A program made the position numbers and the translations under genes. This document shows, in pieces, positions 27,400-36,561 of a DNA stretch of 64,000 nt; the stretch's first letter is position 1; each line of letters begins with the position of its first letter. Under the pieces are notes generated by a model. That model searched no databases. It was not told the DNA's origin and saw only the letters and a list, made by a program, of their open reading frames with translations. The DNA is from Neiella holothuriorum (GTDB lineage Bacteria > Pseudomonadota > Gammaproteobacteria > Enterobacterales > Neiellaceae), in NCBI RefSeq assembly GCF_019457915.1, contig NZ_JAHZSS010000003.1:62001-126000 (forward strand), read 5' to 3'.

Positions 27400-27649
27400 A
27401 AAGCTATATTACGAAGCCTTCCATCCCGCTGCGGGTTGCTGTTAAGCGCACTAATGCGGCTAATTTAGCGGAATTCACGCTAGCCAATCGATGAGCTACC
27501 ACAACATGAGTGGGTGTATGGCTCGATACGCACGCGAGCGTTGCAGATGAAAGCCGAGTGGACGATACGTAAGCGTCAACGCAATGCTTAACTGTAAATG
27601 GATATCGCACTGATGAATCTTGCGCTAACTGTGCTAGGAGGGGACTAAC

Positions 27650-28585
27650 ATGGCGCTTTATCGACATAACCTGCCTCATCTCGGTGCGGATATTTTTGCA
27701 TGCTATACCGGCATGGACACGGAGATTCTATTTCGCGATGGCATTGATTTACCGGGGTTTGCTTCGTATCCCTTGTTACTTAACCCGCAACATAAAAATT
27801 TAATCCGTAATTATTACTGCCAATTGGCCGAGCTAGCCCGCGAGCAAAACGTAGGGTTAATTTTAGATTCGGTAACTTGGGTGGCCAACCGAGATCGAGG
27901 CGCTGCGCTCGGCTTTACGCCCTATGACTTAAAACACTTCAATATGGCCGCCATTGATCTTCTTGTCGATGTAAGACAAAAAATGGGAGATCTGCCAACG
28001 GTGCTCTCAGGACAGGTTGGCCCACGAGGCGACGGCTATACTGCTGACGATAGGATGACGACTGAGCAAGCGGAACACTACCATGCCGAACAAATTCAAG
28101 TGTATTCGCAAACCGAAGTGGACTTCATCAGCGGGTTCACCTTGTGTTATCCCGAAGAAGCATCGGGCATCGTGAGAGCGGCCACAAAGTATAAGTTGCC
28201 AGTCGCTATTTCATTTACGGTTGAAACTGACGGGCGACTACCAACCGGCATGTCGGTTAAAGACGCTATTGAACAAGTAGATGACGAAACCTATGGTAAG
28301 GCGATCTATTTCCTGATCAATTGTGCCCATCCGGAGCACTTGCTGAATACATTTAGTGATGGTGTTTGGTTGCAGCGTTTAAGAGGCGTGGTGGTCAATG
28401 CTTCTCGGTGTAGTCATGCTGAACTGAATGATTCAGAGACGCTAGATGATGGTGATCCTAATGAGCTGGGAATGCAGGTCGCCAAGCTGCGTCAGCAATT
28501 TCCTCACTTTACCATATTGGGAGGCTGCTGCGGCTCTAACCTGCGTCACATGAAGCGCATACTAGAACAAGCAAAGGTCGCATAA
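27650..28585 (+). CDS. Homocysteine S-methyltransferase family protein
   Basis: The 311-residue protein is a zinc-dependent methyltransferase barrel. The zinc Cys are visible in FLINCAHPEH (about 223-232) and in LGGCCGSN near residue 293. Other matches are GQVGPRGDGY and ISFTVETDGRLPTG. The N-terminus lacks the usual DGGMGTEL and instead has ADIFACYTGMDTEILF. It may transfer a methyl group from S-methylmethionine or a betaine to homocysteine, but the donor cannot be told. AGGAGG lies ten bases before the ATG. Confidence 0.87.
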   Translation: MALYRHNLPHLGADIFACYTGMDTEILFRDGIDLPGFASYPLLLNPQHKNLIRNYYCQLAELAREQNVGLILDSVTWVANRDRGAALGFTPYDLKHFNMAAIDLLVDVRQKMGDLPTVLSGQVGPRGDGYTADDRMTTEQAEHYHAEQIQVYSQTEVDFISGFTLCYPEEASGIVRAATKYKLPVAISFTVETDGRLPTGMSVKDAIEQVDDETYGKAIYFLINCAHPEHLLNTFSDGVWLQRLRGVVVNASRCSHAELNDSETLDDGDPNELGMQVAKLRQQFPHFTILGGCCGSNLRHMKRILEQAKVA

Positions 28586-28616
28586 GCGTCTATCGACTCA
28601 AGGAAACTGGAGCGTC

Positions 28617-28754
28617 ATGGAGAGTAAAACTTTAGAGCTAGGCACAACTAAGTGCTTGTTGCGTCGTGTCGCAACAGGTATTCGCCTACGCACGCTAGCT
28701 TCACATTTGGCAATTGAACGAAGCAAATTAGGTGTTGGTTGGATGTCGCCATGA
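28617..28754 (+). CDS. Candidate 45-residue small protein overlapping the regulator start
   Basis: This short frame starts ATG 28617 with GGAG four bases upstream. It encodes 45 residues rich in Lys, Arg and Leu (MESKTLELGTTKCLLRR followed by VATGIRLRTLASHLAIE). Its TGA overlaps the ATG of the next gene as ATGA. That overlap suggests translational coupling, either as a real small protein or as a leader controlling the regulator. No family is recognised and coding bias cannot be judged on this length. Confidence 0.45.
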   Translation: MESKTLELGTTKCLLRRVATGIRLRTLASHLAIERSKLGVGWMSP

Positions 28755-31093
28755 TTTACCGGTTTGGTGCCTATGAAGTCAATACGGATGAATATCGGCT
28801 AACCTGCAAGGGGCGATTGATTGCAGTTGAGCCAAAGGTTTTTGATGTTGTTGCCTACCTTATTGCTAACCCCAACAGGGTCGTGCCCCGAGCTGAGTTT
28901 TTCACTGAGTTATGGGCGGGAGTAACGGTCTCTGATGCCACATTAAGCAATCACATCAAGCTCGCGCGTGCTGCGCTTGGCGATAACGGCCACGACCAGC
29001 GCGTTATAAAAACCGTGCATGGTCGTGGCTATCAATTTGTCGCCGTTGTGGAAAAAGGCGAAAAGGAAAATGTGTTGGCGACAGAAGCGCCAAACGCGGC
29101 CTCGCCGCCATTTGTTGTGGAACAGGCCAAGCTCGACTCGTCAAACGCTCAATCCACCAAGTGGATGCCGATGGTTTGGGTGGCCTTGATAGTTGTCACT
29201 CTGATCGTGATTGCCGCAGTGGCTTTTGTTCTCGGCCCATTTCACAAGGCGACGACTCTGCCGCTAATGGATTCGACAAGTCTGGTGGGGCAGCGCTCGA
29301 TTGCCATCCTGCCGTTTAAAAACTTAACGCGGTCAACGACAGACGATTATTTTACCGATGGCATTCATGGCGATTTACTCACTCAAATTTCAAAAATTCA
29401 CGGTCTAAAAACGATTTCCCAATCGTCTGTAATGCATTACCGCGCTAGCCAACAGAGTTTAACTGAGATCGCTAATGAGTTAGCGGTGGAGCATCTTCTT
29501 GAAGGTAGTGTGCAGCGAGCGGGCGATCATATTCGTATTGCCGTTCAATTGATTGAGGCAAATACCAATGAGCAACTATGGGCAGAGACCTATACGCGAA
29601 CCTTGAGCGCTGAAAATATTTTTACGATTCAACATGACATCGCCTTGTCTATCGTCACGCAATTAAATCTTATTCTCGCGCCTAGTGATGCAGCACTAGA
29701 TACGCCTTTTCCCACCACAAATTTACAGGCATTAGAGGCATATTTCAGAGCTAAAGCCATGTTCGACCGAGGTACCCGCCAAGGCTTTATTGAAGGAAGC
29801 CGGTTACTCGAACGTGCCATTGCATTAGACCCTAACTTTGCTTCAGCTTATGCCGAGTTGGCCCTTGCGCGGTTGGGCCTTATTTATTGGGCTGGCTTAC
29901 CAACGGCAGCCCAGATCGAAAGTGCCAGCGACAGTGTCAAAAGGGCGCTGGATTTAACCCCGCATTCAAGTGATGCCCACACAGCGCGTGCGGTACTTAA
30001 CAGCAATAAGGCACTATTCAGTGAGGCGGAACAAGCGTTTCAACATGCTATTTCACTGAACCCGAACAACGCAAAAGCGTTGCACGAATACGGCTTATTT
30101 TTGTTGTGGCGGCGTAATGCGCCATTTAAAGCGACCGATGTATTGACCGAAGCGAGACGAACTGCACCCCGCGACGATAACATTGCATTGGCACTGGTGA
30201 GTGCGCTGACGAACTCCGGGCGATTTGACTCGGCGTTGCAGCTGGTCGACTTGGTGTTGGCGCGATCACCTAACTTAGCGCCGGCGTACCGAGCTAAATC
30301 GGATATTTACTATTGGATGGGCCATCACCTTGCACAATCCCAATCGTTATTGAGCGAGAGTTTACGGTTAGATCCTAATATGCCCTTTAATGCCATGGTC
30401 ATGTCCACTGCGTACGTTATGGTGGGCGAAACCGAGATAGCTAGTCGCTGGTTAAGGCACGCGGTAAAGCTAGCACCGGATGCCAATAACGCTGAATTTT
30501 CGAACGTCATCATCGAATTGTTCAACGGCAACCGAAATGGTGCGTTTGATGCCTATATGGCGAGCGATATTGACGAATTTGTTTTTCCTGTGGTGATTTA
30601 TGACGTCGTGGCCGAAGGGATAGCGCTGAATCGACTTGACGTGCTTGAACAGTATTATCGGCGGCACTTTGCCCCACTTTTTATCGACAACGCTGAGATT
30701 GATGTAACTAACTATATTCCCGCCATTGCCGTTGCTCGCATATTCATTGCAAAAGGCCGATATCAAGCTGCAGAACGATTGCTCCATCAGAGTTTGGCGG
30801 TCGTTCAAGTGCCGCCATATGGCGGTTGGAATTACCGAGAAAATGACTGGAAAACCAAAATATATTTGGCTTTGGGAGAAACTGATTTAGCCGTACTGTC
30901 GTTCAAGGAATATGTTGCTGCTGGCTTTGGCGCGTTGTCCATTATCGATGACCCTTTGTATCAGCCGCTGCGCAAATATCCGGAATTCCTTACCGCTATT
31001 GATGTGATGAAACGTTATCTCGAAAATGAACGAGAAAAAATGCGGCAGATGGCGCTAGACGGTTCGTTGATGCTGCCACCCGAAGATAATTAA
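28751..31093 (+). CDS. Membrane-anchored winged-helix regulator with TPR domain (CadC-like)
   Basis: The 780-residue protein has an OmpR-type winged helix at the N-terminus (YRFGAYEVNTDEYRL through KTVHGRGYQFVA, about 3-100). A linker, a single transmembrane segment (about MVWVALIVVTLIVIAAVAFVL, residues 145-165), and a FlgO/adenylate-cyclase-associated domain (SIAILPFKNL, DYFTDGIHGDLLTQIS) follow. The rest is a long array of TPR-like helices. This layout is that of CadC/ToxR-like regulators that sense in the periplasm and bind DNA from the membrane. The signal and targets are unknown. ATG 28751 is preferred over TTG 28739. Confidence 0.88.
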   Translation: MIYRFGAYEVNTDEYRLTCKGRLIAVEPKVFDVVAYLIANPNRVVPRAEFFTELWAGVTVSDATLSNHIKLARAALGDNGHDQRVIKTVHGRGYQFVAVVEKGEKENVLATEAPNAASPPFVVEQAKLDSSNAQSTKWMPMVWVALIVVTLIVIAAVAFVLGPFHKATTLPLMDSTSLVGQRSIAILPFKNLTRSTTDDYFTDGIHGDLLTQISKIHGLKTISQSSVMHYRASQQSLTEIANELAVEHLLEGSVQRAGDHIRIAVQLIEANTNEQLWAETYTRTLSAENIFTIQHDIALSIVTQLNLILAPSDAALDTPFPTTNLQALEAYFRAKAMFDRGTRQGFIEGSRLLERAIALDPNFASAYAELALARLGLIYWAGLPTAAQIESASDSVKRALDLTPHSSDAHTARAVLNSNKALFSEAEQAFQHAISLNPNNAKALHEYGLFLLWRRNAPFKATDVLTEARRTAPRDDNIALALVSALTNSGRFDSALQLVDLVLARSPNLAPAYRAKSDIYYWMGHHLAQSQSLLSESLRLDPNMPFNAMVMSTAYVMVGETEIASRWLRHAVKLAPDANNAEFSNVIIELFNGNRNGAFDAYMASDIDEFVFPVVIYDVVAEGIALNRLDVLEQYYRRHFAPLFIDNAEIDVTNYIPAIAVARIFIAKGRYQAAERLLHQSLAVVQVPPYGGWNYRENDWKTKIYLALGETDLAVLSFKEYVAAGFGALSIIDDPLYQPLRKYPEFLTAIDVMKRYLENEREKMRQMALDGSLMLPPEDN

Positions 31094-31391
31094 ATGTCGC
31101 TGTTACGTCGCCTTCTATTAGTAGTGCTCATGACGAGGCCCTACTATCGTTCGGGTGAAGCGCTTCCCGCCGGGTGCTAAGGCAAGGGATCTTGTTCCCA
31201 GACCGAAGGTAATCGGCGCCGTTATCAAAATAATAGATAATCGTTAGACAGTGCATAAGCAACTTACCTGCCGCTCTTACATCATCACAGAGCGTGCTAG
31301 GGCTGAGATTTACCCATCAATTGGGTAACGGGATGTGAAAGCTACTAGCTTCCCAAAACCAAACAAGGCGCAGTTGAAAAGGAGTTTTACC
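31094..31391. other. Intergenic region with a short inverted repeat
   Basis: These 298 bases hold no gene that I can support. A seven-base inverted repeat TTACCCA/TGGGTAA with a five-base loop lies at 31310-31328, in the likely 5' leader of the hydroxylase gene. The 11-mer ATTGGGTAACG within it recurs at about 35211. Confidence 0.4.
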
Positions 31392-32291
31392 ATGCATCTT
31401 TCAGAATCTCAGAAACAGTTTTTATGGACATTGCCGCAACCGATGTTTGTACTCGGTGGGACCATTCTCATGGCGTTGGTATGCGTATATGAGTGGATGG
31501 ATAAATGGATATTACTGACGTTAATGATGTGGTTATGCATTCCTGTCATCATGTTAGGCGAACGAATATCACCCCGTCGGAAAGACTGGTGGCTTAGCCG
31601 TGGCGATCTATTTCGCGATGTGTTCTGGGTACTATCGTCCTATCTATTTTGGATTCCATTCTTTACTGAATATTACGAAGGGCCGATTCAAAGTGTATTT
31701 GGGCGTTTGCGAGACTCAGTGGGATTTAGCCTTAGCCTAGAAGCTCACAGTATCGGCGGTTTATTGATGATGGCGCTGCTAGCAACGCTTATTATCGAAT
31801 TCATTGCATATTGGCTTCATCGTTTGCAGCACCGCTTTTTGTTCTTTTGGCGGATTCATGCAACTCATCATCATATCTCTAAGATCAGTGTGGGCCGCAC
31901 CAATAGAACTCATCCATTAGAGTTCATTGGCCTAACGCTTGGTATGGCTGTCACGGTTAGTTTTCTGGTCGCTAGTACTGATGTGATCGCCGTTATACTG
32001 GCATTTAAGACGCTTTCGGTGAACGTCAACCACGCTAATATGCCATTGCGCTCAGGTGTCTTTGGTTGGATCTTTAATACCGCCGAATATCATCAACTTC
32101 ACCATTCTAAAAACTATGCCGAGAGCAACAGAAATTACGGCTGTGTAGTGATTTTATGGGATCGGGTGTTCGGCACCTTTTCAGCAAAACCTCAAATTGA
32201 GCATGCGGGGGCGGGCACAGGCCAGAAACTGCCACTTTGGAAACAATTGGCACTGCCGTTCTTCTCCAATCGTGCATTGCGGAAATTGTAA
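31392..32291 (+). CDS. Sterol desaturase / fatty acid hydroxylase family protein
   Basis: The 299-residue integral membrane protein has the histidine clusters of the di-iron hydroxylase superfamily: HRLQH, HATHHH, and EYHQLHHSKN. About four hydrophobic helices precede or separate them. The family hydroxylates or desaturates membrane lipids and related substrates; bacterial members act on ornithine lipids, carotenoids or hopanoids, and the substrate here is unknown. The frame begins 19 codons earlier, but ATG 31392 has AAAAGGAG seven bases upstream. Confidence 0.88.
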   Translation: MHLSESQKQFLWTLPQPMFVLGGTILMALVCVYEWMDKWILLTLMMWLCIPVIMLGERISPRRKDWWLSRGDLFRDVFWVLSSYLFWIPFFTEYYEGPIQSVFGRLRDSVGFSLSLEAHSIGGLLMMALLATLIIEFIAYWLHRLQHRFLFFWRIHATHHHISKISVGRTNRTHPLEFIGLTLGMAVTVSFLVASTDVIAVILAFKTLSVNVNHANMPLRSGVFGWIFNTAEYHQLHHSKNYAESNRNYGCVVILWDRVFGTFSAKPQIEHAGAGTGQKLPLWKQLALPFFSNRALRKL

Positions 32292-32385
32292 TGCGTGCTT
32301 TGCAATTGATGTGTTATGTCTAACGCAGCCTTTGAGCGTGCCCTGCGGTATACTGCGCGGCGAACAATTGGCTTAAAGGTTAACT

Positions 32386-33204
32386 ATGCAAGGCACTCTT
32401 AAGAAACTCCAAACTTCGTTGAATGATGCTAACGAGGTTGTGTATCAATTGCCGGTTGGCGAGCAGTTGTTACCCCTTAACCCGCTCATTGGCAGCAAAC
32501 TTAAGCTCAGTCACACCGGCAAGATCAACTGCTGTAATTGCGGCAAGGTGACTAAGAAAAGCTACTCCCAAGGCCACTGTTTTGTGTGCATGAAAAAGCT
32601 CGCTAGCTGCGACATGTGCATTATGAAGCCCGAAACCTGCCATTATGCGCAAGGGACATGCCGCGAGCCGAGTTGGGGAGAAGCAAACTGCTTTGTGCCT
32701 CACTATGTTTATTTGTCGAATACGTCAGGCGTCAAAGTCGGCATCACTCGGCATACCCAAATTCCGACCCGCTGGATTGACCAAGGCGCCACACAAGGGC
32801 TTCCAATCTTTAAAGTGAAGTCGCGTCATGTATCTGGTTTGGTTGAAATTGCGCTAGCCAAGTTGGTCGCCGATAAAACCCATTGGCAGGCGATGTTGAA
32901 AGGTAATAATGAAAATATCGATTTGAACCAAAAGGCCGCGGAGCTGATCCCTCTCATCGAGGATGCGCTCACTGATATTATTCAACAGCACGGTGCTGAT
33001 GCCATTGAACGCCTCGACCAAGCGATTCAGCCGATACACTACCCAATTACCCAGTTTCCGCTCAAAGTTAAATCCTACAACCTTGATAAAGCGCCACAAA
33101 TTGACGATGTACTTGTGGGGATCAAAGGCCAGTATCTGATTTTTGAAAATGGCGTGATCAATATTCGAAAATATACCTCGTATGACGTTGTTGTTGAGGC
33201 ATGA
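32386..33204 (+). CDS. DUF2797 protein (GIY-YIG-like)
   Basis: The 272-residue protein matches DUF2797. A Cys-rich N-terminal zinc-ribbon-like part (CCNCGKVTKKSYSQGHCFVC, CDMCIMKPETCHY, GTCREPSWGEANC) precedes a GIY-YIG-like core (HYVYLSNTSGVKVGITR, then PTRWIDQGA). The GIY-YIG fold suggests a nuclease-like or nucleic-acid-binding role, but activity is not established. Its stop overlaps the ATG of the RecQ-family helicase as ATGA, so the two products are probably made together. Confidence 0.87.
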   Translation: MQGTLKKLQTSLNDANEVVYQLPVGEQLLPLNPLIGSKLKLSHTGKINCCNCGKVTKKSYSQGHCFVCMKKLASCDMCIMKPETCHYAQGTCREPSWGEANCFVPHYVYLSNTSGVKVGITRHTQIPTRWIDQGATQGLPIFKVKSRHVSGLVEIALAKLVADKTHWQAMLKGNNENIDLNQKAAELIPLIEDALTDIIQQHGADAIERLDQAIQPIHYPITQFPLKVKSYNLDKAPQIDDVLVGIKGQYLIFENGVINIRKYTSYDVVVEA

Positions 33205-35198
33205 GTGCTCAAACTGTGCCTCATTCAGCAGCGCTAACCGCAACGCTCAAAGACAAATTTGGTTTTGAGCATTTTCGGCAAGGACAGCAAGAGGTTATCT
33301 CGCGTGTTTTAGCTGGCGATTCTGCGCTGGCGATTTTCCCGACGGGCTCGGGGAAATCGCTGTGTTATCAGTTTTGCGCAATGCAAATGCCAAACTTAAC
33401 CTTAGTTGTTTCGCCATTGCTGGCGCTCATGAAGGATCAACTCGATTTTTTAACTGCGCATCATATTCCTGCAGCAAGTCTCGACTCGAGCCTTAGCTAC
33501 GACGAATATCGTCAAGTCGTTGCCTATGTGAAAAGCAACAAACTTAAAATTTTGATGGTCTCAGTTGAGCGCTTTAAAAATGAGCGTTTTCGTTTGCTAA
33601 TGGAAGGCGTTGATATTTCGTTATTGGTGGTTGATGAAGCCCATTGTATTTCTGAATGGGGTCATAATTTTCGGCCAGACTATTTAAAGCTGCCAAGCTA
33701 TCAGCAAGCCTTACATATTCCACAGACATTGCTGTTAACGGCCACGGCCAATAAGCAAGTAAAGCTGGATATGGCAAACAAATTCAATATTGCCTCAGAT
33801 GCCATTGTGCAAACAGGGTTTTACCGTTCGAATTTAAACTTAAATGTGGTGGCGGTGGATGAGAGCGAAAAGGCCTCAGAGCTTCACCGTCTGCTCAATC
33901 AGTATGAAGGGCAAAGCGGCATTGTATACGTGACCCTGCAGAAAACAGCAGAGCAGGTTGCCAGCAACTTGCAGCGTGCCGGTATCAATGCCAGTGCTTA
34001 CCATGCAGGCATGAAAAATGACGAGCGTTGGCGAATACAAGATGGCTTTATGCGCGGCGAAATTCCTGTTGTGGTCGCCACCATTGCATTTGGTATGGGC
34101 ATAGATAAATCGAACATTCGTTATGTCGTGCATTACGATCTGCCAAAGTCGATTGAAAACTATAGTCAGGAAATTGGTCGTGCAGGGCGCGATGGCTTGC
34201 CTGCAGATTGCTTTGTGTTAGGTAATTTAGACTCGCTAAATACCATTGAGAATTTTGTTTACGGCGATACACCCGAACAATCAGCCATTGAAGCGGTGTT
34301 GAATGACATCGCGCAACGCCCAGACCATCAACAGTGGGAAATGCAACTTTATAAACTGTCTAACACCTCAAACATTCGCCAACTCACGCTAAAAACCCTC
34401 TTAGTTCAGTTGGAAATGCAAGGTGTGTTGACGCCGTTGTATACCTACAGCGCAGACTATTCCGTGAAAATGCTGTCTGACGAAAGTACGATTTTGGCCA
34501 CTTTTGACGGCGAACGTCGCTGGTTTGCCGCATGTGTTCTCGAACACATTCAGTTTAAGCGCACGTGGGGCTCCGTCGACTTCGAAGGGATTTATGCGGC
34601 CTGCAAAGACTCGGGCAATCTTGGTGACCGCAAACGGGTTATCGCGGCATTGGAATATTTCAAAGAACAAAGCTGGATTGAGTTAAAACCTTCGGGCGCC
34701 GCCGAGGTGTTTGCAGTTAACGCTAAAGCCATGGATGATGATCTTGCGAAGCGGCTTTCCGGCCACTTTTCGACCCATGAACAAAGTGAAATCAAACGGA
34801 TCGCCTTACTGTTGCGTTTTTTACAGTCGACGCGATGCTTAAGTTTCGGATTGGCGAAATATTTTGACGATCAAAACGCACCGCAACAATGCGGCCATTG
34901 CAGCGTGTGTAAAGGGCATACCGCTCAGTTTTCGGCACCGAAAGCCGTACACCTTGATACCAATTTGCTGCTAACAACTAGCCAGGCGTTAACGGCACAT
35001 TTGCAAGAGCGGGGCATCTCAGCGCCGTCGAACGAGTTAATCACGCGATTTTTAGTTGGTATTAATGTGCCAGTGTTTACGCGTACAAAAGCAAAAACAG
35101 TCGCTGGCTTTGGCATTGCTGAATCGATGCGTTATGACAGCGTACTGAAAGTATTAATGAGTCAATGTTTACCTCAAGATAAAAGTGACATTGGGTAA
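33201..35198 (+). CDS. RecQ-family ATP-dependent DNA helicase
   Basis: The 665-residue protein has the RecQ motifs: motif 0 (FGFEHFRQGQQEVI), Walker A (FPTGSGKSLCYQ), DEAH box with aromatic-rich loop (VVDEAHCISEWGHNFRPDY), ALTATANK-like LLTATANK, and motif VI (QEIGRAGRDG). A C-terminal CGHCSVC is part of the RQC zinc site. The first zinc Cys in CL and the HRDC domain of E. coli RecQ are not obvious, and divergence suggests a RecQ paralogue rather than the canonical gene. It is coupled to the DUF2797 gene by a 4-base overlap. Confidence 0.9.
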   Translation: MSAQTVPHSAALTATLKDKFGFEHFRQGQQEVISRVLAGDSALAIFPTGSGKSLCYQFCAMQMPNLTLVVSPLLALMKDQLDFLTAHHIPAASLDSSLSYDEYRQVVAYVKSNKLKILMVSVERFKNERFRLLMEGVDISLLVVDEAHCISEWGHNFRPDYLKLPSYQQALHIPQTLLLTATANKQVKLDMANKFNIASDAIVQTGFYRSNLNLNVVAVDESEKASELHRLLNQYEGQSGIVYVTLQKTAEQVASNLQRAGINASAYHAGMKNDERWRIQDGFMRGEIPVVVATIAFGMGIDKSNIRYVVHYDLPKSIENYSQEIGRAGRDGLPADCFVLGNLDSLNTIENFVYGDTPEQSAIEAVLNDIAQRPDHQQWEMQLYKLSNTSNIRQLTLKTLLVQLEMQGVLTPLYTYSADYSVKMLSDESTILATFDGERRWFAACVLEHIQFKRTWGSVDFEGIYAACKDSGNLGDRKRVIAALEYFKEQSWIELKPSGAAEVFAVNAKAMDDDLAKRLSGHFSTHEQSEIKRIALLLRFLQSTRCLSFGLAKYFDDQNAPQQCGHCSVCKGHTAQFSAPKAVHLDTNLLLTTSQALTAHLQERGISAPSNELITRFLVGINVPVFTRTKAKTVAGFGIAESMRYDSVLKVLMSQCLPQDKSDIG

Positions 35199-35283
35199 AG
35201 ACTCTAAGACGATTGGGTAACGACGCATCCGAACAGGTGGCGTTGGGTTTAGTAAATGGCTTTGAACACAAGAAGGACGTTGT

Positions 35284-35565
35284 ATGAATTTGGATAAAGC
35301 GAAAAAACGTATCGCGAAACAGGTTAACAAAGGTTTCAATGGATACCCCTCGATTACCCTGCAGTATTTAGGCGCAACTAAGGAAGTTGCCACAGAAGTC
35401 GTTGTTCAATTTACGATGAATGAAGGCGAGAGTGCGCAAGAGCAGCGTTTTTCTTGTGAAACAGACATCCGAGAAAATGAGTTGATTCAAACGACGTTGC
35501 TCAAAGTCATTGAGCGAGCGAATGTCAACTCTGTCGTTGAAATTGAAGGCGTGACAGTTGTTTAG
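35284..35565 (+). CDS. Conserved small protein, unknown function
   Basis: The 93-residue soluble protein starts MNLDKAKKRIAKQVNKGF and ends in an alternating hydrophobic stretch (VVEIEGVTVV). I recall similar uncharacterised proteins in Alteromonadales but cannot name a family. AGAAGGA lies seven to eight bases before the ATG, supporting translation. It is 85 bases after the helicase gene on the same strand. Confidence 0.75.
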   Translation: MNLDKAKKRIAKQVNKGFNGYPSITLQYLGATKEVATEVVVQFTMNEGESAQEQRFSCETDIRENELIQTTLLKVIERANVNSVVEIEGVTVV

Positions 35566-36105
35566 TTTTTACTCATAAAGGCTCGTTAATCGACTAATTT
35601 ATTCGTGTTGTTCTTGAGAATAGAAATTAATTTCAGCCATTAAGTATTGTTGAACGGATACTTTATTAGCACTCGTTCGCTTGATTCGGCACTTTAAACC
35701 ACGAATATAAGCCTGAAAGTACACCAAATTGATAGATTAAATAATTTTTTGTGAGTCGATAAATATTTGTTTTGTTCGGCATAACCTTCACTTTTTTACG
35801 CACAAAAATTGTGCTGAGTACTGTTTTTGGGTTCCGTTACTCGCATTTAATTAAAGTTTTTTCGGCTTTAAGTTGCTGTTTTAAATGTGTATTTTTGTTT
35901 GTTTTTCGCTGAGCTTTGTATTCGAACGACAACCGACTATTGGTCATAACAACATGTGCCAACAATAGCGACGCGAACGGCCAAAGGGCTAATTGCTCGC
36001 TGCGCCCAGTCAGTAAGGTGTAATGTTCTCTTATATCAAGGGCTATTTATGTTATGGTACTGTCGGAAATTGAACACGAACATCACAGTAATAGAGAGAA
36101 ACAGT
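35566..36105. other. Long AT-rich intergenic region upstream of the cold-shock gene
   Basis: These 540 bases are clearly more AT-rich than the rest of the window, with many T and A runs. No gene with a ribosome-binding site is convincing. A small hairpin GCAC/GTGC with an AT loop lies around 35801-35814. Such long leaders upstream of csp genes often form temperature-sensitive 5' untranslated regions, but I could not match a cold-box sequence. Confidence 0.5.
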
Positions 36106-36309
36106 ATGAGTTCAGGAACAGTAAAGTGGTTTAACGGCGACAAAGGCTTCGGTTTTATCACTCCAGATGATGGCAGCAAGGATTTATTTGTTCACCATTC
36201 AGAAATTCAAATGGATGGCTACAAATCACTTGATGAAGGTCAGAAAGTAGAATTTGTTGTTGGCCAAGGTCAAAAAGGACCATGTGCTACCAACGTAAAA
36301 CCTTTATAA
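36106..36309 (+). CDS. Cold-shock domain protein (CspA family)
   Basis: This is a 67-residue single OB-fold protein. RNP1 is KGFGFI and RNP2 is DLFVHH, with GTVKWFN at the N-terminus. CspA-type proteins bind single-stranded RNA and act as RNA chaperones. Upstream ATGs in frame (36048, 35956) are ignored because the family start is MSSGTVKWF. It is monocistronic, preceded by a long AT-rich leader and followed by a long inverted repeat. Confidence 0.96.
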   Translation: MSSGTVKWFNGDKGFGFITPDDGSKDLFVHHSEIQMDGYKSLDEGQKVEFVVGQGQKGPCATNVKPL

Positions 36310-36358
36310 GCGATTAAATGTAGTCGTCTGACATAGGCCTTTATTGGCATTGTGTCTG

Positions 36359-36424
36359 AAAAGGTTACCAGTGAAGAATTTGCATGTTGAATTAGTTGCA
36401 GATTTTTCTTGGTAACCTTTTTAT
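36359..36424 (+). terminator. Long inverted repeat after the cold-shock gene, probable terminator
   Basis: AAAAGGTTACCA (36359-36370) pairs exactly with TGGTAACCTTTT (36410-36421), with a 39-base AT-rich loop and a T-rich end. Both strands have T or A runs at the edges, so it may stop transcripts both ways. The large loop is unusual for a simple terminator. Confidence 0.6.
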
Positions 36425-36561
36425 TTGTCGAGAAAAAAGTGATGCGTGCTAACGCAATGATTGGCCACCATCAACCGATTAGTCACTTCCTTGAGTACAA
36501 CTTACTCTGCTGATGACCTTTCCCAAAAACCATCGACGTAGCCACTTTGGCGATGTACCAA

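Noticed and set aside
27420-27640. Integron attC-like palindrome
   Set aside because: Short paired words occur, but no GTTRRRY core or complementary R'' and R' boxes could be matched, and there is no integrase.
27404-27679. A 91-codon reverse-strand frame in the gap before the homocysteine S-methyltransferase gene
   Set aside because: It overlaps the start of a well-supported gene, is Ser/Thr/Ala-rich and resembles no known protein.
31320-35221. Shared 11-mer ATTGGGTAACG at about 31320 and 35211
   Set aside because: Only two copies with no shared flanks; chance is a sufficient explanation.
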